A stretch of DNA of 64,000 bases, from positions 17,584,273-17,648,272 of the forward strand of contig NC_092572.1 of the NCBI RefSeq assembly GCF_037975245.1. Direction: 5' to 3'. This DNA is from Apostichopus japonicus (Eukaryota; Echinodermata; Holothuroidea; Aspidochirotida; Stichopodidae). Below the pieces are notes generated by a model. That model was given only the letters and a program-made list of their open reading frames with translations, ran no database searches and was not told the origin of the DNA. The position numbers were made by a program, and so were the translations under genes. How positions within the stretch are numbered: the stretch's first letter is position 1; each line of letters begins with the position of its first letter. Of this stretch, positions 45,831-57,586 are shown one piece after another.

Positions 45831-47441
45831 AATCTGATCGTACCAGAAAGCTCTCGTCCTGGGCACAAGGTCGTATACATCTAGAAGCAAAGCATCTCAG
45901 TGTAGCATTTCGTTGGTTACCAAGGTTAAAAGGAAACAAGCAGGTTTGGATCATATTGCCTTCGTTTAGTATTGTACCGTTCGTAGGTAAGTTTACCCAT
46001 TGGTTGTTTTCTTCAACATTAAGACGTTGTATGAGAACATCAGGGAAAGGGTTTCCGTCGGATGTACAAGTGATGTTAACGTTGCCATTACTGTCTGCAA
46101 CCAATATATCGAGTGATGGGTGTTGTGGTACCCATCTTACGGTAGCTGGATCTATAGACATAGAGAAGAACCGACCTAAATGTATCATTGTTCTTTGAGA
46201 TTTGGTAAAATCTATCTTAAAAAGTACCAAATTATCGTGTCATTTATTTAAAAAATGTTTACCTATTATTGCGGGCGAACTTATGCCCTTCTGTTGGACA
46301 TTACAGTGGACTATTAAGTTTGTATCGTCGTTGATCGACGAAACATGGGTAAGAGTAATGAACACACAATATGACATGTTGATAATGTAGACGAAGTGCG
46401 CGTTATGAGAAATAGTTTGTTTACTAGGAAGCAAGATACTACGAAAACATTGCTGTTCTTTGTTAAATGTATATAGGCTATCACTAGTGCCTATATTGGC
46501 GATGTGCAAACTTTCAACAGACTTACACAGGACTTTCATCTGTACGGTGGAGAACCATTCAGTTCATTCTTCACTAGGCACTTCAGGGTTTGATCATGAT
46601 GTCTTCGTTTGGCTACAAAAGAAACGTTGCTACATGATGACGATATTTGTTCGGAAATCACGTTATTTGTACTTCTTGTTTTCTCCGAAAGAAGTTTGCT
46701 GCCAATTGTCCAAAGGAATGATGCAGTGTGGGTTGTATCTGTCGATTGACTACAGCACTCTGCTGATGCGATCTCGTTTCTCCATGCAGTTGAGACATGA
46801 ACGATTTGCGGGACACCTTAAATGAAAATATTTTAAATCTAGTGAATAGTTATCAATTCAAATGAACTTTCTCCGAAGACGATATTTTAAAATATGCATC
46901 TGACAATATTTCTACATACCTTGTACTATTATTAACCATTCACACTTTTCCAAAGTAGACAGTTGAAGAGTATATTGGTAGCAAGTATAGTTTCCCGCGT
47001 CCTTGAATGTAGTATTAGTAATTTGTAGACTAGTACTCCTTCCATTTGTTCCTATGGTGAAGATTCGCCTGTCAACTCTCTTTGTCACGGCTTCATCGAA
47101 ACGGTGAGTCAATGGGCCTTCTTTCCAAAGGATAAAGAAGTCAGAATTGGCGGACTCGAAGGAGCAATTGATTTCTGCAGTATCCCCGAGCACCACTAGT
47201 TCTGTTTCTCCCTGACATTGAACTAAGACGTTTGAGAAAGAGGGAAAATAGTATGAATAAATAATAGACTGCAGATTTTCATCAATTTAAACTTGAAATT
47301 ATCGTTTTTACAACGTTTCTACCATGTTTAGCAATATTAAATTTATTTAGTTTAACTGTTGCAATAATTCTTACCTGTAACCAATAAAATCCAAATCTCT
47401 AGTATTGTCATCCACTGGGAACATTGCCGGCGAGTGTTCAT
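45831..47441 (-). CDS. Immunoglobulin-superfamily protein, signal peptide plus at least three Ig-like domains, partial
   Basis: Exon 1 (47375-47441) encodes a start Met and a hydrophobic leader (MTILEIWILLVT). It joins in phase 1 to exon 46920-47222, a V-type Ig domain with EINCSFES, the core W in ILWKEG, and DAGNYTCYQY. This joins in phase 1 to exon 46540-46816, a second Ig domain (SFLWTIGSKLL, TLKCLVKNE). A further piece ending at 46263 (NLIVHCNVQ) joins in phase 1 to exon 45831-46151, a third domain (VNITCTSDGNP, ATLRCFASR) that ends in phase 1 at GTAAGT. Between the second domain and the 46263 piece the frame breaks (TGA after SPPYR), so there is an unseen intron, a frameshift or a real stop. 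No membrane segment was found. Probable role: secreted or surface recognition molecule. Confidence 0.75.
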
Positions 47442-48019
47442 AATGCACTTTAGGGTAGTTTTTGGTTGAATTTGTTGTCAACTGATACGTCAAATCTTTG
47501 AAATGGAAACGATTAAAGTCAGATGAATCTTTCTACGCTTACATCCTTCACTTGATGTAACCGTGTTGTGCTCTTCTTAGTTTATCAAAGGTTAGTCGAA
47601 TACTTCTCTGATTCCTTTCAATATATATTAAAGGATCATAAGATAAAAGAGTACTTAAAGACTTAAACTGCAGTCTGTGATCTTTTAGTTTCAGATCTAT
47701 TTACAGAAATCGAAACATGATAAAAGTGTAAATGAGTATTGTGATTGCTAACAATGATTACTGAATGATACAATTCAGTTATTGTGTATTACTATAATTA
47801 AACAGACTAATATTCAGCAGTCATTATATTTGTGTCATTGATAAACTAAAGCTCATTTAATTAACAAGCATAAATGGCTGTGTAACTTATCAGTAAATGA
47901 TAATTGACTCCTTTCATGATCAATTCTTTCTCCGTTTATAGTGTGTGATACAATTGTTCAAACAAAGTAAGTTCTCATGCTGAAAAATTCATGTTTCAAT
48001 TATCTCTTATATATATATA

Positions 48020-48090
<71 letters not shown>

Positions 48091-48179
48091 TAAAAGCTGA
48101 AAAGACGAGTTGTATCCTTATTTTATTGTTCTTGTTTGTCTATTAATATATATATGTATAAATATATATATATGTATAA

Positions 48180-48236
<57 letters not shown>

Positions 48237-48340
48237 CTATATATAGGCTATATATATATATATACATATTTATAAATATATATATATAGGCTATATATAT
48301 ATAACCTGATTAGGAAGTTAAATAGGTAAATAAACAATAT
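47442..48340. other. Spacer upstream of the Ig gene
   Basis: AT-rich with TA microsatellites at 48008-48089 and 48150-48300; no exon recognised. Confidence 0.4.
48008..48302. repeat. TA microsatellite cluster
   Basis: Several TA tracts interrupted by ataggctatatataggc-type motifs. Confidence 0.9.
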
Positions 48341-48344
48341 AGAC

Positions 48345-48392
48345 TACCTGATGGTAAGAAGGAACTTCCATGATTACATCATAATTCTCAAA
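48345..48392 (+). other. Relic of the ML-gene upstream region
   Basis: gactacctgatggtaagaag gaacttccatgattacatca closely matches the block upstream of the ML genes at 59536-59580 and, less well, 51716-51750. No ML exon follows within the expected 300 bp. It may be a fragment of a third, lost copy or a shared repeat. Confidence 0.45.
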
Positions 48393-49040
48393 AGTTGATA
48401 TTGATTATATCCTCGTAGATCAGCAGAGGAAACCCTCCACCCAGGATGTCTACTTTAATCCCCTGTGCTATTTGTATTAGTGTGTTGTAGGAGAGTGTTT
48501 CCACGGATTAACCTCTAGTTATGGTGTCTTAAGTAATGTCACATAATTCCAGGGAGCAATGCATAGTGGTGGAAACTTAAATTGGTTAAATCTCTTACAC
48601 CTTCAGTAGAAATTTCCAGAGAGAGTCTTGGACACACTCATGTATAAAGTAGTTATCATGGCTGGGGGAAGTTCAGTCTCTTGAAGGAGCGTCGGGCAAC
48701 AACATTTTTAATAAGACAGGCTAGAAGGCTGCCTCAAAAAAAAATGTTATTGTTAAAATCGAGAAAGTGCATGTGTCGATTTATCAAAGTAAGTAAGCAA
48801 ATTTATAGGAGGAGCTGCTTCACTGTGCTGATGGGAGACGCTGGACACAAGGTGGGTGGGGGGGGGGGGATACCGCAAGGGCTTATGGATTACAACTTTA
48901 CACGTCGTGTGGCTTCCAATTCAATATTTTTACTCAAATTTGGATTTTTTTTTTTTTTTTTATCAGTTTAGAAAGTCATTTCAAATGGGAAAACCATATG
49001 ATTGCTCTTGAATGCAAAACCCACTTTACTAAGACCCGGC

Positions 49041-50398
49041 CGCGATTTTTTTTTTCCCAAACAGGTTCTCAATTACGGAGTTTTCAGCCAATCAGATTGC
49101 TCGTGACGTCAGCATCAAACGCTTGATAGTTCGAAGACATACACTGAGTTACACACTGACACTTAATAATGTGTTACGCGGTTTCCCTGCAAACGCCCTA
49201 ACTTTTACTTTTAATGCTTGGATAACATGTTGACCTTACTTATGATACATACGCTACATTCTATCGGTTTCGTGTTTATGCCATCCAAGATTCGTCAGCC
49301 GTTCTATTGAAATCGGAATTCGTTTCGTGGAATGGGTAGGCCTACACCAAAATCAACTTCACGACGCGAGTTCAGCCTTGAATGAATATACGCAAAACAG
49401 TTTAGTGTATAGTCAAGGCTTCATAATTGACGCACCCCCGTAATTGACGCACCTTCAATTATTACTAGCAACGATAGAGCAGGCCACTTAAACTTTTTGC
49501 AGTCAAGCAGAATTACATATTTCATGAGTTTGAATCCATTTCAGCTATTTGATGACCAAATTGTGGAATTTTTAAGCTTTTAACACCCTTCTCCCCGGTT
49601 TTGTACGTTCAGTTTTTGGGCATTTGGGAATCTTGCACCCTAAAGATAACCAACATTTCCTCAATATCATGGACAACACTACTCTCTGGGACCTGATCTG
49701 TCTAAGCTTAGAGGCTCAAAGTATAGCAAACAGCATCTAAAGTCAATGGATGTATTCTAAAGCCTTCACTACAGTTAGCTTATCGACGAATGTGTCAATT
49801 TAGGGGTATGAAAAAACTTGACACGGCAGACATTTTGCGGTCAAGTTCTGCTCAATTGTACGTTGCATATGCACAGAACAATAAATATTTTGAGATCATC
49901 ACATTTCTGAGGAACTACACATATGAAAAACACATACAGTTGAGTGATTTTGATTTTTCCTTGATAGAAATCGTTGATCAAATCCTTAAGTGCGTCAATT
50001 ATGAGCCCACCATGCTACAGTATGATATATTTCCGTCACTGCACTGTGTACACAGTTATAATACATATAGGCCTATATCGCATGTGTTATGTAACCCTGT
50101 ACGAAGCTTTCACTGTGCGATGTTATCGATAAATGCCTTCACAGAAATCTTCGATCAAAGTAGATCATACAATACTAGTGTGCTCATTATGTCTAAACCA
50201 ATTCCAAACACATCTACATATATTTACGAAAAGCTGAGGGTAATTTTGAACGGGTATATCTTCGTTGCAACGAATGGATGCAGACATTTTGATAACCTCG
50301 AAATGAAGGGTTTTATTGTTATGACGTAACTTTTCCGACCAATCATAAGCGACTATTTATACACAATTGAGAACCTGTTTGGGAAAAAAAAAATCGCG
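49041..50398. mobile_element. 1.36-kb TIR element with perfect 34-bp termini
   Basis: Positions 49041-49074 and 50365-50398 are perfect inverted repeats starting CGCGA, then ten T, then CCCAAACAGG. The target duplication is acccggc (49034-49040 and 50399-50405), possibly up to 9 bp if the terminal CG is shared. Imperfect inverted similarity continues inward: each end has a CCAAT box and a TGACGT motif. It carries an ORF (49790-50329) of unknown nature. The duplication length leaves hAT and MuDR-like groups open. Confidence 0.88.
49790..50329 (+). CDS. 179-codon ORF inside the 49041-50398 element, unknown
   Basis: The longest open frame of the element runs from an ATG at 49790 to a stop just before the right terminal repeat. 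The predicted protein has no motif I recognise: no DDE signature, zinc finger or signal peptide. Composition is not repetitive (Tyr, Ile and Asn frequent, six or more Cys), so it is not a simple-sequence artefact. It may be a remnant of a transposase-related gene, a captured sequence, or chance. Confidence 0.3.
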   Translation: MCQFRGMKKLDTADILRSSSAQLYVAYAQNNKYFEIITFLRNYTYEKHIQLSDFDFSLIEIVDQILKCVNYEPTMLQYDIFPSLHCVHSYNTYRPISHVLCNPVRSFHCAMLSINAFTEIFDQSRSYNTSVLIMSKPIPNTSTYIYEKLRVILNGYIFVATNGCRHFDNLEMKGFIVMT

Positions 50399-50496
50399 AC
50401 CCGGCCGGATATCGAACGCGGAACCTCCCGATTGCTAAGCCTCATTGCTTCAAATGCCGCCACGTTTATCCACTCGGCCACAGCACCTGTGTGACT

Positions 50497-51715
50497 AAGT
50501 TGGGGATATTGTTTTTGCATTCATATCCATTATATCTGTTGGTCAGGAGTGTACAAATTCCAATAATAAAATGATGAAAAGTAGGATGCAATCTGAAAAA
50601 TGTTACGTCATGTTTTCCAATCACAAAAGTGAAGTGACTAAAAGTAATGTGCTGCGTATTTGAGCCGTTTCATGTTATTTTTATGTATACGCTAAAGTAA
50701 AACAACTTAAAGTAGTATGCAATTTGAACGATGTTAAGTTACGTTCATGTAAATGAAAAAGTAATCCAAACCGACGAAAGATTTTTCTACGACAGAAATC
50801 AGAGTTGTTATAGTTTAATTTCAGGCTTTTAACCTGGGATAGGCGTTTGTCGCACAGCCTTAGAGTGGCTGGTCCAGCTACCGCCGATGTCCAGAGTCTG
50901 GCAAAACCATAGGTAACCGCTTGGACTCAGCTGGATCTTAGCTGCATGGTTGGTTGGTGGAGGTACCGGACGTGGTCTATCGTGTCATATTGTTGGGGCG
51001 TATGAAAGAAAACCCAGCCCCTTTTAGTAGGCCGTCTTCCGTGTGCCAAAAAAGTGCTTAGTTTTTGGATTTTGCTCAATTTTTTAGGGAATACTTGATT
51101 TGAGTGAAAATGAGTACAATTTGATATAAGGTTTGGTTTTCTGTTTGTTGGCAGCGACCAAATGTGCACACGGCTGTGCCAAGAACCAAAATGGCAGCTA
51201 GCTGCCCATATATGGCTATGATGAATCTGAAAGTTTTTTTTTAATAGCCAGGGTGGAGGAGTAGAGTAATATAAAACAATCCCTATGGAGGGTCTTCTGG
51301 AGAACAAAAAGCCCACCAAATTTGACATTTGTCCAATGCTGACTGGGGGAACAATTAACAGAAAACCAAATAGAGGGCGCCCTTTACTCGTTGATTAGAC
51401 TTTTTGAGAAAATCTACCGACCTGTTTAAGAAACAATATAGTATCAACAGTATCAAAAGTGAAAGTGAAAGTTAGCTAAGTTAAAAGTTCAACTTTCAGT
51501 AGGCATTCACTTACTATGTACCTTTGTTCATACTTCATTTCTATATATATATCGCAAAGCTGTAAATCGTATGTGTGTCTTTTGTGGTTGTGTGAAACAC
51601 CCCAGTTTTCGAAGAAGGCTTAACATATTAGTAATCATAAAAGTACTTGTGACAATTATGCATTCTACCATATCAAATTGCCATTGTCAAGTTTTAAGTA
51701 AATAATCAATAAAGA
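50497..51715. other. Intergenic
   Basis: A 133-codon minus-strand frame at 50927-51328 lacks family features and I do not call it. No other feature recognised. Confidence 0.35.
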
Positions 51716-52009
51716 CGACATGATGGCAAGAAGGAACTTTATTATGTATTCTATACCATTGTCACACATAACTTGATCGTGTCATATAGCTTGGTCAAGT
51801 GTTTTCACACTTACGCTGCTGTGTAAAAGAGGAAGTTCCGTGTTCTATTTCGCTAGTAACTGTATTCGATGTCAGCACCTAAAGTTGTTATTCATGTTTT
51901 ACCAACGAGCCTTGAACAACTGCTATTAGCAATCGAACATATTTATTGGCGTCTTCAACAGTAAATTGTTGCTGAAGTTTCAATACTGCGACCTATAACA
52001 ATTGTAGCA

Positions 52010-54939
52010 ATGATGTCCATTCTTTTGCTGTTTCTGATGGCGTTTCCGATAACCAATGGTTTGCCTGCGTCACCGGGAATCACTCATATCTACAGGGTAG
52101 ACAGTCAAGATGCATCTTCGACTAACAAAGATCAGCCAATGACATGCGAGTTCATAATTTCTAGTAAGTCATTAATGCACGCTGTTAACAAGCTTTACGC
52201 TATATTTTCGCTCTCTTCTGATTAGTAGGCCATATAATATTAGCCCATCTAGTATTAGGTTAATTTTCCCGTGGATACAACCCTTTTTTATTTGTCCAGT
52301 ACTTAACCGTATGATTTAAAATGGAATAACAAATTATGTATTAAAACAAACATGTATATGTTTTACCAAGTTGCATCGTTAACGGTAACTTTGGGGGAGA
52401 TTAGACTTTGAATTAAAGACCAACTTTATAGCACAAATCTGCCTTGGAATGCGCCATTTCAGAAATCCTACCACCCACCCCACGCCTACCCAACTAGTCT
52501 TCCTAATGGGGTCGACTTTGACGAAATCAGGCCCACAATCTCTTCTTTATACATTTATTAATTTGCTTCTGGCCCTTCCATAAAGGTCCATGCTGCTACC
52601 TAAATCAGTGGTTGAATTGACACCGCCTCATCTCTCTACTTTTAAAATCATAAACACCTTTACCGTTTATTGTCGTTCCTTTAATTATCAGTGCAGTATG
52701 GTACCTTCTTCAAAATAGAAGATCTTGTTAATTTCGTGATGACCATTTTGCGATAAGAACATGGCGTGCTTAGAATTGTAGTAGGAGTACAATAGGACGA
52801 GTAACGTGATTGAAAGTAGACTTCCCCCCCCTTATAGTATGTATTATAATTTTTGTATAGGCCCTACAAGACAATATACTATGAGTGTACTCTGAGCTAC
52901 ACTATGAGAATAACGAAGTATATGTGAGCTATACTATGAATACTATGAGCCATACTATAAGTACTATTAGTAGTTACAAGCCATATGATCTATACTACGA
53001 GATACACTATGAGTATTACTGAGTACTACTGAGTAGGCTCTGCGTGTGAGTATGAGTACACCATTTTTTGATCGATAACCGTACGTGATCTATACAAAAC
53101 GCTGAATTTCAAGTTTTGATTAACTTTCCGGTAGATTGTTATACATTTGTTACGCCCAGGCATTTCTTTGTCTTTTTGGTCGTGATTCGCAGCCCGTGCA
53201 TTGCCGACTACGAGTCCGACGGCTCGGAAAACCGAGCATGTGGCGTTTTCCGAATTGGCAGCCGGCAGTGTGCGGTGGTTCACCAACTAAATCCAGCAGC
53301 AAAACTACACGATTGAACACGACCCAACACAACTGGACTGTATAGTTACGTGGAGAATCGTAGATATGAGTCCGGCATTGTGCGTGTGTGTTTAAGACTA
53401 TAACTGATCATGACTTTGGTCAGTTTTATGTCGTATCGGCTTCAGTCTGGAACAATGAATATATAGCGTTTTCTTCGAGACCGGTAGCTGTGCCGTGTTT
53501 ACGGGTTTACAACTGAAACTATAAACTTTATGTAGCCATTAGTTAACACGGTTAGAGATTTTTCACGAAAAAACGGTCGGTTCGGGTCGGGTCGGGAATT
53601 TGGGCAGTGTATTGATGGCGAAAGGTTATATTATGATAAACCAAGGCTGACTCCGCACTTTCTGATTTGTTTACTCTCTTTTTCCTAGGTCCTTGGATGG
53701 GCCACTTCAACTTTTCATTTACACCAAATCCACCAATATTAGGTGGTTTCGTCAAACTTGTGGCCAATGTGGTGCCCTGTATGTATACATGAACTTTTTT
53801 ATTTATACCACCCCCTGCCCCCCCCCTCCCTCCACATAAACAAATCCAGAATAAAATGGAGATGTGCGATCCGTCCACAATTTTTAGATATTTGACTATA
53901 CTGCATCGTGGATTATAGTTTTACTCAACAAAGTCTCACTAGTTTTGTAAAACTTTGGCCAATTTATATACCAATTAATGTTTTATCTAAATTATTCAAA
54001 TTTGTAAGTTTGTATAATCCGACCATTGGTATCACGAAGTCGCGCAAGGCAATACGATAAGTAATCATTACTAATATTCAAAAAAGAAAAGATTTTTCTC
54101 TTTCTGTTTTGGGTACATTTGCAGTAAAGGACATATGGTTAATCCGGGCAAGTGGAAATGGTACATTGCATGGCAGTGAAGTGACTTTCAGATATGACAA
54201 AACATTCTGTGATTTTAGCAGCACATACTATTGGTGCCCTGCTAAGAAAGGAGGTAAATATTGCACTGACCAATTAAAGTCACGTAACTTTTAAGAATGT
54301 TGTGAACAAGTTTGTTTTTTGCAATGTTGAAAAAATCTGGAGAGAAACGAATAGAATTTGTAATGAAGTAATGTAATAGAAAAGATTCCCAATCACTTGA
54401 GATTACCGAGTTGTAATCTCCACATATTCAAAATGCAAGTTCGCCTGGGGTAAACCAACGGCTTCGCTCTTGTGATGCTGGTGTGTTAATGTAAAACAGG
54501 CTTTAGTGATTCCTTATTTTTTTTTTTTTTACTTTAGCATTTTCTTTATAAACTGTGCTAATATCACCAACTATATCTTGCGTCATTTTTGGATAGTATA
54601 TGTCAGAATACACATATTGGAGAATTGGAGATTCTCAGCCGCAATATAGCCAACGATTAGTTCAAACTTGTCAAGGAAATTGCACAATTTTGTTTCTGCT
54701 ATTAGAAACCATAAAGTTGCACGTCCAAACACTACTGCCAACGGTTTCATTACTTAGTTTCATACATATTGAATATAACGAGAAACTAATAGAAAATAAT
54801 ATTGACCATTTATCCCGCTTTACAGAACATATTCACTTCGAGAAAACTTATAAATTTGACTACTTTCCAAAGGTAAGTAAAAATAATTTAATTTGTTACT
54901 AACGTGTTAGGTGATGCCATATAGGCAAAGTATGACCCG

Positions 54940-54993
<54 letters not shown>

Positions 54994-55762
54994 CTGCTAC
55001 CCGTTGACACTTTATAGTTGATACTATATAGGCTAGAGGTAAAAAAAAATTGAACACTCACTAGGATTATTTGTTTTGGGTTTTTTTTTTAATGAGAAAA
55101 GAAATTAAGAAGAGAGCAAAGCATCGATGCAACTCCATTTATCGGATAATTTCTAGGTGTGATTCCTGATTGTTGCAATAAATACCATTGCATGAGGCAT
55201 GTGGTCTCTGACTGGATTTAAACTTACCCCAGTAGTTCCACAGCTATATAAGGATCATTGCACAATATGTAATTGTATGGGGCAGTGTGGGCTCTGACTG
55301 GATATAAACATACCCCAATAGTTCACAGCAACATATGGATCATTGCACAGTATTGAATTGCATGGGGCAGTGTGGGCTCTGACTGGATATATACATACCC
55401 CAGTAGTTCACAGCTATATAGGGATCATTTCACGGTTTATAATAAGATAGGGTAGTGTGGTCTCTGACTTGACATTATACGTAACCCAGTAATTCACAGT
55501 TATATTTGAGGATCGTGGTAAGAGCTGGGGAGATCAGGGCTATTAACAATAAGGTCATTAGGTCGAATATCGTTCCTACCAAACGTGTTCCTGCATATTA
55601 CAAGTTCTGTGTTAGATTGTTGGCCGTTTCATGTTCTTGCCTTCTTTTTTCCCCTTCTTTTTCCTTTTATAACAGGGGACATACTCTATTGCCGCAGAGA
55701 TGTTTATTCAAGATGACGAAAAAATTCTAACATTGGTTGTGAATAATTGCACTTTAAACTGA
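52010..55762 (+). CDS. ML-domain (MD-2-related lipid-recognition) secreted protein, copy A
   Basis: Five exons: 52010-52163, 53689-53778, 54125-54253, 54826-54872, 55676-55762; phases 1, 1, 1, 0; 168 residues. The first 17 residues (MMSILLLFLMAFPITNG) are a signal peptide. Cysteines at about 46, 110, 119 and 165 match the ML fold: an outer pair and a hairpin pair (C-x8-C). The segment WCPAKKGEH, then FPKGTYSIAAE, corresponds to the C...KGE, KG-x-Y block of MD-2 and GM2-activator-like proteins. Three N-glycosylation motifs are present. ML proteins bind lipids such as lipopolysaccharide or glycolipids in a beta-sandwich pocket; the ligand here is unknown. A second in-frame Met follows the first; I took the first. 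AATAAA lies at 55904-55909. Confidence 0.85.
52870..53045. repeat. Degenerate ACTATGAG-type repeat in intron 1 of ML copy A
   Basis: Irregular tandem copies of tactatgag/tacactatgagta over about 175 bp, absent at the equivalent place in copy B. Confidence 0.65.
54942..54990. repeat. TA microsatellite in intron 4 of ML copy A
   Basis: Pure TA tract of about 48 bp. Confidence 0.95.
55187..55525. repeat. 85-bp tandem repeat in intron 4 of ML copy A
   Basis: Four units with tctctgactgg or gctctgactgg at 55205, 55291, 55376 and 55461, each followed by accccagtagttcacagc and ggatcattgcac. Copy B has a single unit near 63275-63335. Confidence 0.85.
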
Positions 55763-56860
55763 TTACCCATATGTTTGATACGTACTTACTGTAACAGTGT
55801 ATAGCTAAAAAAATAATTAGAAAATGACCTTATTTTATTCAACTTTAAGTCTTTCCAACGTTAGCTTGTCATTGTTAGAACGGATTTCACCACCCATGCC
55901 CAAAATAAACAGAGCCTGGCTATTATGTCGGTCACATCGCGTTCCGCTTACTTGACCAGTTCCAATCTCTGACTGCAGATCGCAATGGTACCGTGATGAA
56001 TAATAGTATTCGTTCGTTATTATCGAGGAAGAAATCTTATCAAGCATAACTTCGAAGTTTTAAGCCGTGCTCAATTTAGGAATTACATACAAATTTCACC
56101 AGGATGCTGTAGTAAACGTTCTTCTTTCATTAGTTAAAATAATTATATCTATGAGCTGTCCATTTAATTATTGCGAGACAAGTAACTGAGTTCGACATAT
56201 TGTTGAGTGAAGTCCAGAAGGAAAGTAGTTTATCAATAGCGTGTGATCATTTTTTAAGTTGCATGGCGGCCCCTTCCTATAGCTAATATGTAGGATAAGC
56301 CACAGCTTTTATCCCATAAAGATGCAATGGATAACCAATACAAATGCAAACTCTTCTATGTACGATTCTAAAAGCTTCATTCAGGAATGTCACATGTTAT
56401 AAGAAGTGCCCCTCAAAGCATTTTCCCTACTCTTTCATGGCACCCAGTATACCCACCAGTTTGTTCTTATTTAACTCTTTTGGAGTGTTGATATCCAAAA
56501 GAAAATATTCCTACATAAGCCAGTACTAGCTGCATATTAATACGTTTCCAAATAAGTATCTAAATATGTTAAGGATTTTAGTCGGGCCAAGCACACCCGG
56601 GTCTGGAGTTCCTTGCCAATCGAACCCGAGTTACACCAATCTATGAAGACGGACTCCGAGATAGGTATATTCCCGTAGGCGTATATCAGCAATAAATATA
56701 AGCTGTTTTGCTAAGGTTATAAACAATGTATTTAAGAGATACTCAGACAGTTTTCATTCAATAAACAAAAGTAAGTTTCCAGATTTACTAACTCCGTTTA
56801 ACCTTCTCTCTTCTCATCTCTCGCCCGTTTTATGACTTAACGTAAAACAAACGTAACCCA
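55763..56860. other. 3' flank of ML copy A
   Basis: Homologous to 63578-64000 up to about 56240. Beyond that no feature is recognised. Confidence 0.4.
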
Positions 56861-56865
56861 CATAT

Positions 56866-57063
56866 GTATGTATGTATGTGTGTGTATGTGTGTATGTATA
56901 TATAGGATCCTCCTGCAAGCAGGAACTCTCGAAGAAGCCTCATTAGCGTATCGAAGCCGCAAGCTGACCGAAGTCAGTCTCTTACATTCATATTTAACGT
57001 CCATGATTATGACTGATGAATTCTCAATTGTCAACAACTCTGTCACTGGACGACATACAATCG
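56866..57063 (-). mobile_element. SINE body and tail (AGTGTTAGCTCAGTGG family), separated from its head
   Basis: Minus strand: body from gtcgtccagtgacagagttg through gaccgaagtcagcttg-like sequence to the hairpin CCTGCTTGCAGG, then a short TACA/CACA tail at 56866-56905. The matching head lies at 57507-57586, beyond a LINE fragment. Confidence 0.75.
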
Positions 57064-57506
57064 TTCCTTAAACAGTGTTCCTTATTATATTCGGTTACAA
57101 CTGTTGAATCTCACCGCACTGGAGCTTAGGAGGTTACCTGGGGACTTGATTCAGGTTTTCAAGATTCTGTATGGTTTTGACAATTTATTCTTTACCGACT
57201 TTTTATGTTTGCTAACAGTAGTTGTACCAGAGGTCACTGTCTTAAACTCCAAAAGTCACAAAGTAGGATTATTATTCGGCATTACTTTTTTTCTAATAGG
57301 TTTGTGAATGAGTGGAACGGTTTGCATGAGAAAGCTGTACTTGCAAGTAATGTCAATGGGTTTAAGAATGCTTTGGAGAAGCACTTTAAGCATTGTAATC
57401 GGGTCTGAGTGTTTGTGTCTTCAGTTTTTTCCCTCTCCTATAGGGTCCTTGATGGGGACATGAGTGTCCCTCATGATCCCTTTTCCAACTAAACTAAACC
57501 AACCTA
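57064..57506 (+). mobile_element. LINE 3' end inserted in a SINE
   Basis: Frames read ELRRLPGDLIQVFKIL and, shifted, RFVNEWNGLHEKAVLAS to a stop at 57408, both typical of the final part of CR1/jockey-type RT polyproteins. The following untranslated part holds ggtccttgatggggacatga. It is 5'-truncated, frameshifted and non-functional. Confidence 0.7.
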
Positions 57507-57586
57507 AACATTAATCTTGGAGTGACTCGAACCAGGACCTTTATGATTGGAAGGCACCGGCGATAACCACTGAGCTAACACTCCTA
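57507..57586 (-). mobile_element. tRNA-like SINE head
   Basis: Minus strand: aggagtgttagctcagtggt (A box) and cctggttcgagtcactcc (B box). It continues, across the LINE fragment, with the body at 56866-57063. Confidence 0.75.

Larger units (their letters stand above)
48945..50496 (-). mobile_element. SINE split by a later transposon
   Basis: The head lies at 50399-50496 (minus: ggtgctgtggccgagtggat, then ttccgcgttcgatatccgg). The body and A tail lie at 48945-49040 (ttagtaaagtgggttttgca, tgactttctaaactgat, then an A run). Comparison with the intact copy at 42872-43045 shows they were contiguous before the 49041-50398 element inserted. Confidence 0.85.
51716..56240 (+). repeat. Tandem duplication, unit A
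   Basis: This block aligns with 59536-64000 through promoter, exons, introns and 3' flank. Blocks such as gttgttattcatgttttacc, actgcgacctataacaattg and ggtaagagctggggagatca occur in the same order in both. Unit B runs off the right edge. Confidence 0.9.

Noticed and set aside
50927-51328. 133-codon minus-strand ORF
   Set aside because: No recognisable motif, homology feature or splice context; probably chance.
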